DNA of 64,000 nucleotides, from contig OU612072.1 in the NCBI GenBank assembly GCA_914767715.1, positions 10,354,001 to 10,418,000 on the forward strand, given 5' to 3'. The DNA comes from Membranipora membranacea. Taxonomy: Eukaryota; Bryozoa; Gymnolaemata; Cheilostomatida; Membraniporidae. A program made the translations under genes and the position numbers. The notes beneath the pieces were generated by a model. The model ran no database searches. It was not told the DNA's origin and worked only from the letters and a program-made list of their open reading frames with translations. Positions 1 to 13,800 of the stretch are shown here, in pieces; position 1 is the stretch's first letter; every line of letters starts with the position of its first letter.

Positions 1-206
1 AAGTTATCACTATCACTTCGCTCAAAATTATCACTCACTTGGTCGTTCAATTAGACAAATTCGTTCCCAAATCGCTCACTCAGAATATATATATAGTTCT
101 ATCAATGACTGTGCGATCTAAAATCAAGAGCCTAGCAGGTCTCCATCACTCACTGGGTCAGCAATCAGATAGCAATTTTTGCTGTTTCTAATTGAAAGAC
201 CCCCTG
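1..206. repeat. MITE-like element (family B), left end outside the window
   Basis: It ends at aattgaaagaccccctg and contains cgctcactcagaatatata and gatctaaaatc, shared with the copy at 10033-10226. Only the right terminus is in the window. Confidence 0.5.
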
Positions 207-318
207 ATGATACATTCACACACAATACCAGGCAAATTGCATGTTAAGTTTTCTTGCATACAATCATCTGATCAGTCTAGCTAGGGCTAGGTCGGGTGTT
301 AGTCTTGGCAGTGGGCCA

Positions 319-426
319 GGCCAACACCATGGGACCTACATGTCTTTACTTTGCCAATGTCCACTATCAACCATCAACATTGGCAAAGTAAAGACATGTT
401 GTAAGTCCCAGGGGCCCATGGCCAAC
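319..426. repeat. Hairpin element (family A), copy 1
   Basis: An inverted repeat of about 42-45 nt: arm 319-360 reads ...ccatgggacctacatgtc..., and arm 378-426 is its near complement (...gacatgttgtaagtcccagg...). Core words CCATGGG, ACATGTCTTTACTTTGCCAA recur in a second copy at 44695-44795, so it is a dispersed fold-back repeat. Confidence 0.75.
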
Positions 427-2590
427 ACCTCAACTGCACTAGGGCGCACTACTATAACCATTATTTATTAGTATAATATTATGTTCTTGTAGGTATCAAC
501 CATCCATAGCATCTAGTTGAGAAGTTTTATTCACAGTCAACACATCATCACACTGTAGTCAACATGTGAAGGTACTGGACTATGTAGGTAATAGTAGTTT
601 CAATTACAACACAAGTCAAGAGAAGAGGTCGAGGAGTGAGTAGTGTCTTTTTGTTGCCTCACTCAGTGTTACAGTATTATCTGGCATTCATTACTTAACA
701 GCCATAAGTGATAACAACTATAAAATTGACATTACTTCTTCGTAAATACTGCAAGAGACTGGCTTAGGCAGTACCTCTGTGATTACTAGCCAGTAAAATC
801 AAAATGTTGAATCAGAGAAGAGGAAAAAAGTTTTTAAATAAATTTCATTTTCCAAGGAGGCTGCCATCTTTGACAGGACCGCAGACAAGTACCAGAAAAG
901 TTACTACAAATATAAGACACTCTCAAAATTGGACTCTGCTTTACTGAATTAACCCTTTATGCAATTAGTAATTATAATCATGAGACTCTTCAGATTAATT
1001 GATGTAATGAGACCTCATCTGGTGACTGATAGGAAGGTATAAGAAGTGCCTTTTGCAAAATAATTCGATATAAACAGAAATGTTCTTTGGTGAGTCTTTT
1101 AGGTCAAAGGTCAGCGTACCTGCCATGATGGTTTCTAAGCAAGCACTTGCAAGGCATAGTCTCAGATGAGTACCAAGGCGAGTAATGAACACAATTTTCT
1201 GTGAATGGAAATAATAAGTATAAGTAAGTGTTAAAGATACCAGTGGACAGAGTAAGCAATATGGTAATGCAGGCTTTGAGGCTGATAGATGGCTAGTATT
1301 TAAATATAGGTAATGCAGGCTCAGCGCAGTGTCAAACTGGGAGTGGGACTCTAGCTAGAAAGTGAAAGCAGGGAGTAACACATGTGACATTTGCTAAAAA
1401 GTAACAGTATCCCAGCCTGAGAGTGCCACTGTGACAAATGAACTAGTTCATTGCTGTCAGTTACACACTGGTCCGAAAGTCTGATTCTGCTCAACAACTA
1501 GATGGGTGATATTAAAGTGACTGAGTGAGCTAGGGAAGATTTGATTAGGGAATGGAATGGATCAGCATAGATAAGTATAGGTTTTTCTTTACTGTCACAG
1601 TGAGTCAGGTTTGATTGTTGATTGAATAGTGTGACTAGTACAGAGGGAATATGGGGTCCCTGCCTTGGTAGCCTGTGTCATCCTGTCTTGCCATACTTTT
1701 TCTCCCGACCAATTAAGATTTAAATACAGGCGGAGCCTGGTATTAGCTACCCCCGCCCAGTCCAATGAACAGTCGTAAACTTGCTGAGACAGGCCAACCA
1801 ATGACAGGGCCTAGGGTAGGACTGGTATGATTAAGTTGAGAAGTATCACTCATTCTATTAGTAGAGTCACCGGGTCTGTCATGACATTAGCTGTGTAGGC
1901 TATACAAATTAGTTCAATGGCTTAAATGGGCATCCTGTTCTCGTGCGTTCACTTGATATAGGGTCCATCAGTTTTAGTGGTTGGCGTGAATTATTTGTCT
2001 TAATTTGCGGTGCTGTTCTGTACTGAAACCACAAACCCTCGCTCAGTGAGATGCTAGTTTCTGTGCCCTTACCATCAGCGCTGCCGAGAGATATTAGGTT
2101 AGGACTATATAGTCACAAAAAATAAAGTGCTCACTTGACCTTATCTTCCGCGAGGAAAATTTGTCATAGCAGTCGAAGCCTCAAGCAATACCTTTGTTAG
2201 GTTAAGATAGACATACCTGCTGGTTGGGCTTACATTGTCAGCTGATTATATGTCCTGTCGTCTGTATGTCCTGGATATAGGCTCTGTTCCGGTGACGAGC
2301 ATACTACATTGCTAGTCAAAACTACAGACGAATGAATAGGCATACATGAAATTTAAAACACTTAGCAAAGATACTGAATTCTCATTGGGAAAGGGGCTAG
2401 TCATTGGGCCTAGTTTCTCACCGTCTATAATCCCCATTGTTTACTCCTAGCCTTGTTGTTTGGGGAGACAGTAGGATTGGGTAAATTATCTGATTACACA
2501 GAGTAATCCTGAAGGGTACATCCATACCTGCTACAGTTTTTCCTCTGAGACATTTTGTCAACTGTCTGCTAAACAGTGTCAACCATCAAC

Positions 2591-2614
2591 TTATAGAGAT
2601 TTCTCTATAAGTTT
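2591..2614. repeat. Perfect 24 nt palindrome
   Basis: acttatagaga-tt-tctctataagt is an uninterrupted inverted repeat (11 bp arms, 2 nt centre) in intergenic sequence. No known binding site was recognised. Confidence 0.6.
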
Positions 2615-4698
2615 ATGTTGTCAACATATTCAAAGGTCCAAATAAAGATTAGGTATATCTTTTCAATAGAAGAGTCAGTTTTATCGGTTTCAAAATTGAA
2701 TCTAGTCACAAACAAACAACACAAACACACCTACTCAGTTGTGATATCATGAATGTTGCAGACAACTCCTCTATGGGTTGTTAATACTAAAACTATGTTA
2801 GGTATAATATAGGATTCCCCACTCAGTGCGCAGAGAGAGAGAGAGAGGGGGGGGGTATATTTCTAGCTGTGTACTACCATATTGATTGCTCATGATAGAT
2901 TTATTATATACTATATAGATAAAACTATGTTGCTCATACAGCTGGATAAAAATTTTGATAAAATTAGGGTCTTTATTATCGGGATATTCATTAGAAGAGA
3001 CCGAAATGTCAACTAATGGATCAGGCTGAAAAGACAACGATAATTTTAATGCCTTCTTTGATAGATGATTTAACAGCTTTACATTACATAAATATTTGTT
3101 GATGGTAGATTTAAGGAGTATCAAACCTGATTTCAACCTATTGTATATTTGCCAATCTTAGACTCTATTGGCGATATAAGTTTCAGAAACGATCAAAAGA
3201 TTTGCTGACATACAGCTAACAATTTTCCGGCTCACAAACTGTTCAATTAATTTTAATTATTGCTACAATGGCAATTATGAGTTGGGAATCCTTGGTCAGT
3301 CTTTTGGGAAGGTAATTCTTCAAAAGAAGCCAATTTCCTGTGTACTCAACTAGTAAATATGTGAAGAGATTTTAAACCTAGTACCAGAGACTAGAGATAA
3401 TAATAATATAGTCTTGGATAGTACTGTGTACTAACAGTATCATATATCTGAGGATGTAACTTGGTATATAAATAAATATGAATATCTATTATCAATGTCA
3501 AACCAATATTGACATTATTGAAAGATAGAAACTGAAGATATTATCATATAATGTCTAGCCATGAACTCAGTTAGTTGTTTAATGATTCATATTTCATTAA
3601 AGATCTACCAATAAAAACTATAGGATAGGAGTTTTACTTTACACCTTGAAATTTCTGAATTTTGAAGACAACTATCGAATCAGTGCAAAATATTTTTATT
3701 CCTATGCAGCGCTAGAGTAAATGCTGCCGAAGGCTCTTGAGAACATTTGGTGCAAGTCAGCATGCTGCCACAGTTGTTTATGATTATTATATTTATGATA
3801 TCCTTTTCGATTTAGATTGAAGCTAGATGTCATGTATACAAGAGTGTACCCGCTGATAATCACATTGTGCTGAGGCTGTTTGCTGATCTTTGCTGTGATT
3901 CATGATGTGACTTTACACGGACATTGACAGTAACATATAAGGTGAGTGGATAGTATTTATAATAATAATTATAAAATATTAATAATAGCAATATAAGGTG
4001 GTGGGACTCCGAGGTTAAACCGATCCCAAAGTCAAATAATGAACAAGTTTTATCCAATTTGCCCACAGTCCGGTCATTCTCATTCTATTGGTGAGCCGAG
4101 ACTCCAACCCTAAATGCAGGCAAATTGGATGATACTTGATCTAAAGTCGACTAATGTGGCCTCAGTGCCTTTGCACTATAATATCTATATCTGTGGGTAT
4201 GTTAAACAGGTTCATCGCTGGCTTTTGACTATTGCCTAAAGTATATGTGAATGGTTAACCGTGGTATGGCATGAATGCGTGTGCATTCCATATTCATATG
4301 CTTGCTAGATATACAGGTATACATAACTTTTATCATTATCTTTAGCCCTAAAACAGGCACAGCAAAGGCAACAACCATACACTATCATAAACTACCATGA
4401 ATTGGTAGTTGTTTATTTGGTTCAGTTTGAGAAGAGAATCCAACACCTCCAGCAATGTACAAACTAGAAATGGTTTATTTTCATTTCTCTATCAAACCAA
4501 CGTTTGATAACATTGAATTTTCCTGCTCACTTTTTACTTGATATAAATGTTGCCATTGGTAAAAAATCTCATATAAAACTGATAAAAGCTTTCGAAGCAT
4601 TTAGGGGTCGGGGATATTTCTGAACGGTATTAAGTGCATACATTATTAGCACGGGGAGATCTATAGTAACTTCCATCATTTCTTTTCTACTTCTTTTT

Positions 4699-4800
4699 GT
4701 AGTCTAGTTAGAGATGAACGATGGCAGAGATTAAAAGACATTATTCAATGAACAAACAAGTATTTTTCTCCATTTTATTTATCTGTAGTCTAGTTAGAGA
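4699..4800 (+). promoter_or_regulatory. Duplicated 16 nt 5' leader motif before the RIMBP start
   Basis: gtagtctagttagaga occurs at 4699-4714 and again at 4785-4800, each preceded by a pyrimidine-rich tract and followed within a few bases by an ATGGCAGA (4731 and 4809). Both could be splice acceptors of a 5' UTR intron. Only the second copy opens the long in-phase exon 1. Confidence 0.4.
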
Positions 4801-4808
4801 GAGTAGCC

Positions 4809-7800
4809 ATGGCAGAAGCATCAGTAGCAGTCAGCTCTGCTGTGACTGAGGTGAGCCCAGATAAGAGGAGGACTAAGGAGAGGGGTATAGATGATTATAA
4901 GAGGAAGATCTGGAAACTAAAGAAGGAGTTGGAGGAGCAGAGAGAAGCCTCGCTCGCTCTGCAGAATGAGGAGCTTACAAAACTCAGACAGGTGAGTGGG
5001 GAAGTGATTTCGACTAAGTGTGTATTGGCTAATTGTTGATTTTGCACTGTTCAAATGCCAAAATAAATGAGTTCAAGCATAGGTTAGAGGGATTTGATGA
5101 CTCCTATGGATTTTCCCAAAGAAATATTGGCTGGTTTTTGAAAAAAATTGACGGCACTACTAGACAAGCCAAATGGACATGATTTGTATTCAGATCCAGA
5201 TGAAGCTAGGGTTTTGCCTTGTTTGTGGTAGATCACAACAGATACTTCCAAATTTTTCTTCAAAGACAAAGGAGAAAATTGATACTTGTTGGTAAATGTT
5301 GGAGATCGCCCTGTATTAAATATGTACTACTATGTTGGTATATCATACAAGTGAAAGAAAATGCTGTATATATAAAACAGTAACAGCTGCCGCTAAGATT
5401 CGAGTACGATGCAGCTAAAGCTAGGTGGTGAACATGTAAATTGACTGAACGAATGCTAGTACGATAGAAAAAGTACCTGCTATTACGAAAACCTATTTTT
5501 ACTTGTCAAAACAAGACAATATTTGAAGTCACCCTGCAGGAAAAATACATTATGCTTTGTGAGAGGACTAATGTTACCTATTTGCAAGATCTTATGCAAG
5601 TCAGCGCTTCCATGCAGCTTTCAGCCAGTCCTTTAGACACAAGACATCAACATAGGGATTAAGTCGTTTGGTTTTGATGTGATAATATAATACAGTAGCT
5701 ACACTGTCGAAAAGTCTGCCAAATATGTCATCAACGAAACTTTAATCCTCCTCGCTAAAGCATACCTTTTGTTTTACTGTCACTTTTACATGGAGAGAAA
5801 TTAATCCATTTTCCTTATTGTTTTAATGTCACTTTTATAATATAAACCATGACATTGAAACAAAAGGAAACATATGACAACTTGATCATTATTGTATTGA
5901 GTATTAAAATATAATCCCCTAATCCAGAAGATATCATATTTTGATACTGAATATTAATTGTTTAGTCATTAGAGTGTATATAAATAAGTCATTAGATGGG
6001 CCCATCACAGTCATTGCCTGATGAACTACTGGAGGGGCAACAACACGATAATAAACCAGCAACACAATAATAAAACAACAAGATGGAATTTCTTGCTGAT
6101 CTCTTTTCTGTAAAGCCCTTGCACAGGTAAAATTATTACATGTCCGCCAGCCATCTTTTATTATTATTGTTGTTATTCGAACTTCAGTTGATGTCACCCT
6201 AGACCAAGTTTGGTCCATTTGCCTGCATTCAGAGTTGCTCCCGATCCACTAGTCACGTCGCAGCCGAAGCCTTTGCCTGCGGCGTTTCTGTGATTTGGTT
6301 TTTGTGAATTGGTTCTTTCATAATGTTAGCAGGTGGTTTACGGCTAGCTGTTTGATCCAAACAATGTCTCTGGGCGTCCACAATTGTCTTTTTTCATACT
6401 CTGATGTTTCACTCTGGCGTTTGACTAATTCTCGTAAGTGATGGGATTCGTGGAATTTGGCGTTTTTTACCTATGTTTAGTTATGTCAGTGTTGTCGTTG
6501 TTTTGATCACACTGACATAAGAGGTTACAGCATTCAATCCGACCAGCAATGCTATGAGTGTCATTAAGGAACAGCTCAATAAGACTCTGAGAATAATTCC
6601 ACGTGGTTAGAATCCCAACATAAGTTCCTACACGTTTTCTTTACATAATAGTTACAGGTCCTGATAATTCCTTTCACATTTTCTTGACTTACAATATGAT
6701 GGGCTTCTCAACATTTATCTCACATCGTTTATTTGACTTTGTTACAGACTCTTATCGAGGGTAAGGAGCAGGAGATCGCGCATCTGAAGCTGGAGACGAG
6801 GCGAGATCTGATACAGATGCACGAGAAGTTTGCTGAGAAAGAGGGAGAATTAACCAGAACTGTCAAATCAAGAGATGAGCAAATCAGAGCTCTTAACAAA
6901 CAGATCGGAGGTGAGTCAAACTTATGTCTATGTAGCCTGTCTTGGCAAGCTTTTTTGTCGGGGGTCTACCTTTCCCCCACAACAGCGCTTGTCTATGTTA
7001 TGTCTATGGTGTATGCGATGTTGTGAAAGGTCACACCATAGTAATGCCTCTCTTTCCTCCATCATAAAGATGGCAGGTGAAGGCAGGTGACTGCTAATTT
7101 GGTAAGATCATTTTTTATGTTTGGGATCCTACAAGTGTGGAGGGTGATTGTGGCTTGATCATGAGAGTGAAAGCATGAGAATGTTGGGCGAACATTTTTG
7201 CACTGAAACAATGAAGAGTTGGCAGCCTCCCTGGTTGCGCAATAGCGTAAACACAGCAATTATGTCAAAACATCCAAACTGACAAAATACACTGAGGGAT
7301 CGATGAGATTGATTGAGATGCTCATCAACACACAGGGGTGGCTTCATGCTGCTGGGGGCGGCCATGAGGAGGTTGTACTAGATAAGGCCTCGAAACAGCG
7401 CTTGACTCATGGTTTCTAGTTGAAGACATGTGTGTTGTGCAGTGGTACGCGCACCACTGTATGTTGTATCCCTGGCAGCCAAATGCTGCCACTTCCTTTG
7501 ATCAAGTTTTATCCAGCTGGCCTGCACTCCGGTTTGCTTGATCGGTGGGTGAGGAGTAATTCTGAATGCTGACTAACTTGCTCTATCCCACCCCTTCCAT
7601 TCTCCCTGATCCCAACATCAACCAATGAAGGAGTTCATTACATTAACTAATGGCTATAAAATTGGCATATGGCCAAATGATTTGTATGAATCAGAGTCCA
7701 ACACCTGTATTTTCAGCTGTAAAACCTTTCTAACTTACAAAGTTGTTAGATTATAGATATTCTTACATGAAATTCATAATAGTATTTCAGAAGGCATTGT

Positions 7801-10800
7801 TCACTCAATGAACTCTAATTTTACAACCCAGACCGTAGTTTAGAAAAAATGGCAGGGGAGGCAAAAAAACCGATGGGATGCTGCAAGCTCCTCCCCAAGC
7901 AGTTTAAGGCATATTATTAGCTGAAGGATATTCCCGGGGAGCTGATTCTGACATGGATTATTGTGGTATTTTTAGGCCACTGTATTTAGCTTTCTAGGGG
8001 AGGCAGTGCCTCCCTGCCTCCCTCAGAACTACGGCCCTGCAAACTTACACAAAGGTATTCAGTTTCAGCAATTTAAATTCTACAGAATGTCAAAAGGATT
8101 TTAGCAAAAACAAAAGCCACATCAGTGTTTACATGCCTTTAGATAAGATTTTGAGTAATAGCTATGTTTTGTATCAAATTGAATTAAATTCTTGCCCTGT
8201 ATGAAATAAGAGGTATTAGTTAGAAGTGATATTGGATTGGCACTGTTGGACAAAGAATGTGAACTAGCTTTTACTCAGCTTAGTTAGGAATTCAACAGTC
8301 TCTGATCCTTAAATTTCAAAACCATAAGATTCAAGATTTAGCCATGGCTAGAATCAGCATAACCATTCAATATGCACCATATAAGAAGTTCGGACACCGT
8401 GTATGTTGGCAACTAGAGATTTGCGATCATTTTGATAAAAGTTAGTCTCATGAATTCTGTATCAGACCTTTTTTAAGCGTGCAATAAATGTTGGTGGTTG
8501 AAATTAAATGTCTGCTGTAAAACAAATTAATTAAAACAAATGTTTCCATTACCAATGAGCAGCAACTCTCCTGTGTCCCCCCCCCCCTGTGAGATAAATA
8601 GTGGCTTCTCACTTTACCATTGAAGATAACGGCGGATTAATTGTATAAAGTATACATAAATCCACAAAATAGTTTATTTATATAATGGGAATTCTTAATT
8701 AAATTCAACCTCTCAAATTAACTGATCAAATAATATACATGTATCATAGGGGTTATTTAGCTATTTAGTTTACCACTGGACATTAGCGAGACCAGATTTG
8801 CAGGTAGGTTTTATATTTTCCTGCCATTGTTGTGAAATACATCATCACACAGTCATCTCAACAACATATTGCGCTTGTCATGAGTTAGCCTAATATTTGT
8901 GTTACCGCCAGGGGTCCTTCAAAGCTACCCCCCAACTAAACACTGGTAGTGGTAACGGAACTAATGTGTAGATTTTCAGTAGCGGCCTTGTGAGATGCAT
9001 GCTATCACCTACTCTTACAGTCCTATTTGTTTTTTATTTAGGACACGCACACGAAGTCAAAGGAGTTAAGTCTGCTATTGAGAGTGCACACCATGACACA
9101 GTGACTAGATTCCAGAGAGAAATCAAACAGCTCAAAACAATAAACCAGGACCTTCAACAGAAATATCAGACTAAACAGCAAGACTACAAGGATAAGGTTT
9201 GTTCTCTCTGTAATATTAACCTCGGGAGTTGCCTTTCTTGATGGAAGGCAGTGCCACCTTCACTGTGAACTCTTGGAGTTCCCTTTCTTGATGGAAGGCA
9301 GTGCCACCTTCACTGTGCTGCAGAGATAGTCTATGTCACAAGACAATCCTGCTCGTAGACAGCACCTGTAAAAATCTATCAATATGATTTCTGTAGCAAC
9401 CAATATATCTTTCGGTGTCATCTGCAATCAATTATGGAAATGGTTCTCATGTAAAGACAGTCAAGGATTGAACTTTAATAGACGGTGAAATGCCTGCTGA
9501 TCCATAAGCCAACAAATTGACCATGGAAGTTATGCTAGACATCATTGAGCCCCAAGTTATTATCTTTGATAATTTGAATGCAAGATCAGCCCGTTTAGAT
9601 TTACGATACTATTATATCCGCAACCAATTGGTAATTTCAAGTTCAGCAGGGACGATTTGACCCACTCTCCTTGGATTCAACCGAAGTGTTTTGGAAACAA
9701 TTGAGAGTTGTCTCCTAAATGACAATGGGGAGACAACTTTTAATTAGAGTGCTTTTTAAGGTATGCATATCATTATGTTATTAATCGGGACTGAGAAGCT
9801 TAGTGTCTTTTGTGACATTATATGCTATCCAATGACTGGTAAACACTCGAATATTTTATCGATTCTGCTTACAGCAAGCCGAGTTGAGGGCAGTACAAGA
9901 CGGGGCTGAAGCGGACAAACAGAAACTACTCAAGGATGCTCTGACAGCTAAACTCACTAAACTCAAACAGCATCAAGACTCTGGTTAGTGATTCAAAACA
10001 TATCATCTCAATACATCAGCCTTACATCCTGAGAGGTCTTTCAATTGAAAACGGACCAAAATCGCAATCCGATAGCTCACTCAAAGTGAACCTATATACA
10101 TTCTGAGTGAGCGATCTCGGAGCAATTTTGTCTTATTGTAAGACCAAGTGAATAATAATTTTGTGTGATGTGATTGTGATTATTCGCGTTTGAAAAGCAT
10201 CGCTAATTTTAATTGAAAGACACCCTGGTAATTTGTAACCAGTCCCATGTACAAGATGGATCAGCTCAAATCAAGTATTGCGCTGCTGACAACACAGCCC
10301 TTGTCACTGATCTTGGTGCAAACACTGTCAAACACCAGAGCACTGCCATCTAAAGTTCAGGCTGATGATTGTATCATACGTATAATGTAACAACATATAA
10401 TGGTGTACACTATTATAAGGATCTCTCACTCACCTTTGCTTGTTTTCACAGGTGGGAAAGTTGAACACGTCAGTGACAGAGTATTACAAAATAAAGTAAC
10501 AGAACTAACAGTGGCGCTGAAAAGGTTAGTCAAAAGTCATTTTATCGTATATTTATTTTGATATTTTACATGTAGGCAAGTAGTGTAAAATTATATATAC
10601 ATGGGTACATCATTACAAGTCAAATTCAATGCGAATAACAATAGGTGCTCAAAGTCTTCAAAATCATTACAAACGCGTGATATGTTTTCAATTTGCTGCC
10701 AAGGATGAGGAACTCTTGTGAACAAGACGGATCAAAAGTCAAGTATGTTTATATAAACAAAAAAATTTCACTGTCACGTGCATGTAAAGGCTCAGGATGA

Positions 10801-13800
10801 CTTGAGACTTATCATAAACAAAGTTCAAGTTGGATGGCTCTCCATGTTCACATTCACAATTATGCGCGGTATAGCAAATGTCCAAGATTCCCACACGATC
10901 TTTGTGTACACCAAACAAACACGACCTCTATATGATCACCTATAGTAGCCAAGAGATAAAGTTACTTATCAAGCTCTAGACAATCGCACATACCTGCTGC
11001 ACATTCACATACTGGCAAATCAATGGTTTTTATCAAGTAGTAGTGTTGTATTTTCAACACTTTGCTTGCAATTTGGCTTGCTGAAGTGTTTTCCATAATG
11101 CATTAGGAAGTCGTCATAGTCTGATGTAATGTCCCTGAAAATGACAATTACAATGTATTGTGGGAATGGTGCTCCATCCCTGTATTTTTTATTAGTAACA
11201 TCAGTTTGACACTGCAGGTGGTAGGATCAAGTCTTTCGTCAGCGAACTTCTTAACTCTGCCGTTTGATGCGGCTCCATGCTTTTGACTGCCTCTGCGAAC
11301 ATGTCGTATATATCAGACTTTCCATCGACTTTTTTGAATGTTTCTGCTATGGCTCCTGTGAACAGACCTCTCCACGCCAATTCACCGGCTAATGAAGCCA
11401 TTAGAAGCACTGAAAAATAAAAGGTATTAAAAGGGGTGAGGGTCACTTTGAAACTAGGGGTATCCAATCTCATTGAGCTATCACCTGCCATAAAGACAGA
11501 TGCTAGTAGTGTATTCTTGAAAAAAGCTGGTGATCTTACCAATTTAAACCTTCTTTACAGTGCAGCCCATATAGTGTTTTGGGCTAAAAAAGAGTTATTT
11601 TAATGAAGAGCTCTCAGCAACAAACAGCATTTAGTAATGCCCAAGATCTAAACCTGTGACTTGAGGTTTATAGACTTCAACCCTTAACTCGGCCCCTTAA
11701 TTCTGCCCCTTATTTAACCTGTATGTGGCCGGCGTAGCTCTACTGAGTCCCCATGGATTCGCGGTGCATAAAGCGTTACACCTTGCAGTTCTTTTGGGAG
11801 TTCACCTCTGTTTGCATCGTGGGATGTTGATGCTGGTTGATTGATATCACCCTGGCATGCCTGAATGATAACCACCTGCAAGATGTAGTGATGTGGTGAT
11901 TTTTGTCAACCAAATCTTGTTTGCAACATGAGTAAGATTCGCAATTTTGAAACGCTAGTTCATTCTCATTTCTCTTCATATCATGTTAGCACACCTCCGA
12001 AGAGGCTAGCATAGACTTTCCAGAGATGTAAATGCAATCATAAGCACCACTGGTGAAATCAGTAGAACTAGTGAATAGAATATGTTTCAAATTACCCATT
12101 GAAGAACATGAACACATTTATACAAGTAGTTGTTATAGTGTGTTAATTGATCAAGCCACTAGGATAACAAGGATATCTAGTATCTAGTTATTTGACCCCA
12201 ACTTCATTCTGGACAGCTTACCAGTGGTAAATTTTCAGGCAGAGTAACACGCAGCTGTTGGAGCACATCGTTGATCGTTAGTTTAGATTCTTGACTTCCT
12301 GTTAAAGTGCCTTTGAATCCGTGACTCATTATACAAACAGTGAGAATGGAGCAACTCCCAGTTATTTCTGTCAAAATATCATCAAGCTTGACGCCAATCT
12401 CATAAGTATGCGCCCACTGGTGTTTAAAAACCTCAAACCTTGCTATGATAAATGCTTGCTCCAGGTTTTGAGCTTCTTCCTCTCCCCCTTCTCTGTTCTC
12501 GAGGTTGTACAGGATGATTGCGTATAGCTTTGTTGATCCCTGGTTATAGGGAATAGGGTATTTTTTGATATGCGGAAATACTTCTCCAAGTTGATCAGCT
12601 GTCAGGGACTCATGTTCGAGTAAATCTATTATTTTATTCTCTTGGTCAGCTTTGTCAAGCTCCTGTAAGGCAAGTTCTAGTCTCGAGTTGCCCTGGACCT
12701 TCTGAAACAGCTCAATGTCTTCTTCAAGCTGCACTCCTGCCCCCTCCAGAGAAAGAAGTTTCTGATAGACTACACTTTTTGCACCCACCAATCTCATTTG
12801 AAGCTCTGTTGATAAACTGTTAATGACTATATTCACAATTCTAATTCTCATCTGTCGGAGACCTATTCCGGTGTTTTTGGCGTGATACACCATCATAAGC
12901 ATACTTCTTGCTATATCTAACCCTCTCTCTACGTCCAACAGACCCAGGACCGTCCGTATCACAGTCTTCTGCTCTCTCTCCGACGTTGGTATCATTCTTA
13001 TCAGTTTCTCCAAGGACTTTTCCCCCGCTGAATCCTCTATGTTTAGTAGTCCCATTCTCTGTCCAAGCTCAAGTTGCTTTAGGATTAGTTTCGTTGCATC
13101 AACTTGCAAATGCTGAATGGCTGAATGTAAACAAGTCATGTTTTCGTCTCCCTTCAACATCATGAGCTGCTCAAATCTCTCGCAGTTTAGCCCTGTAGCG
13201 ATAGATTTTATTACATTTATGTCAAGCGGTGATTGAGAGGGTGGATGAAAAAATGCTCTGTTGCTTTTGTCCTTGACACTAAAAAGCTCAAAAGCTGCAT
13301 CCGAATCTGTATCCATAGTTTCTAAGAACACTTCTATGAGTGTGTAGTTTTGCATAGAGGTTGCTATGTGCAAAGCAGTCAGTCCATCCTCAGTCTTTGA
13401 GTTGATATAAAATAAACGGTCGTTTCCAGTTAGCATGACCCGCAACCGATCCTTGTCAGTTGTCCTGGCGAAGTTTGTTAACTTTTCATCAGTCTGTTTA
13501 TTGAAGGCGCCTAGAGCCCCGTCCACAACTGTCCCTACAGCTTGTGTAACTGTATCATCCAGTGACACCCCCAACAGCCCCGCCGTTAGTCTGGTTGAAG
13601 GCTGATTAAAGGCTCCCGTTTGTCGCTGTGTTGCACCCGTCGCTGTAGATAATGCATCGATCACTGCTTTGCCTAAATCTCCCCAGAATGAAGAAGCCAT
13701 CTCACCGAGCCTGATGCCTTCTCTAGGATAGTTGTACTAATCTATCACCAGTTAGATGCGAGCACTTTATATCCCTTATATGAATACGATTGTCTTTTTA

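Larger units (their letters stand above)
1..4808. other. Intergenic stretch, no supported gene
   Basis: No exon set with coding character was found on either strand. It contains a MITE-like terminus at 1-206, a hairpin element at 319-426, a short perfect palindrome at 2591-2614, a GA/G tract near 2829-2855, and otherwise AT-rich sequence. The 5' flank of the RIMBP gene has no clear TATA box. Confidence 0.6.

Noticed and set aside
12321-13165. Plus-strand frames within 12.3-13.2 kb
   Set aside because: Antisense shadows of the caspase-like exon 1; no coding character.
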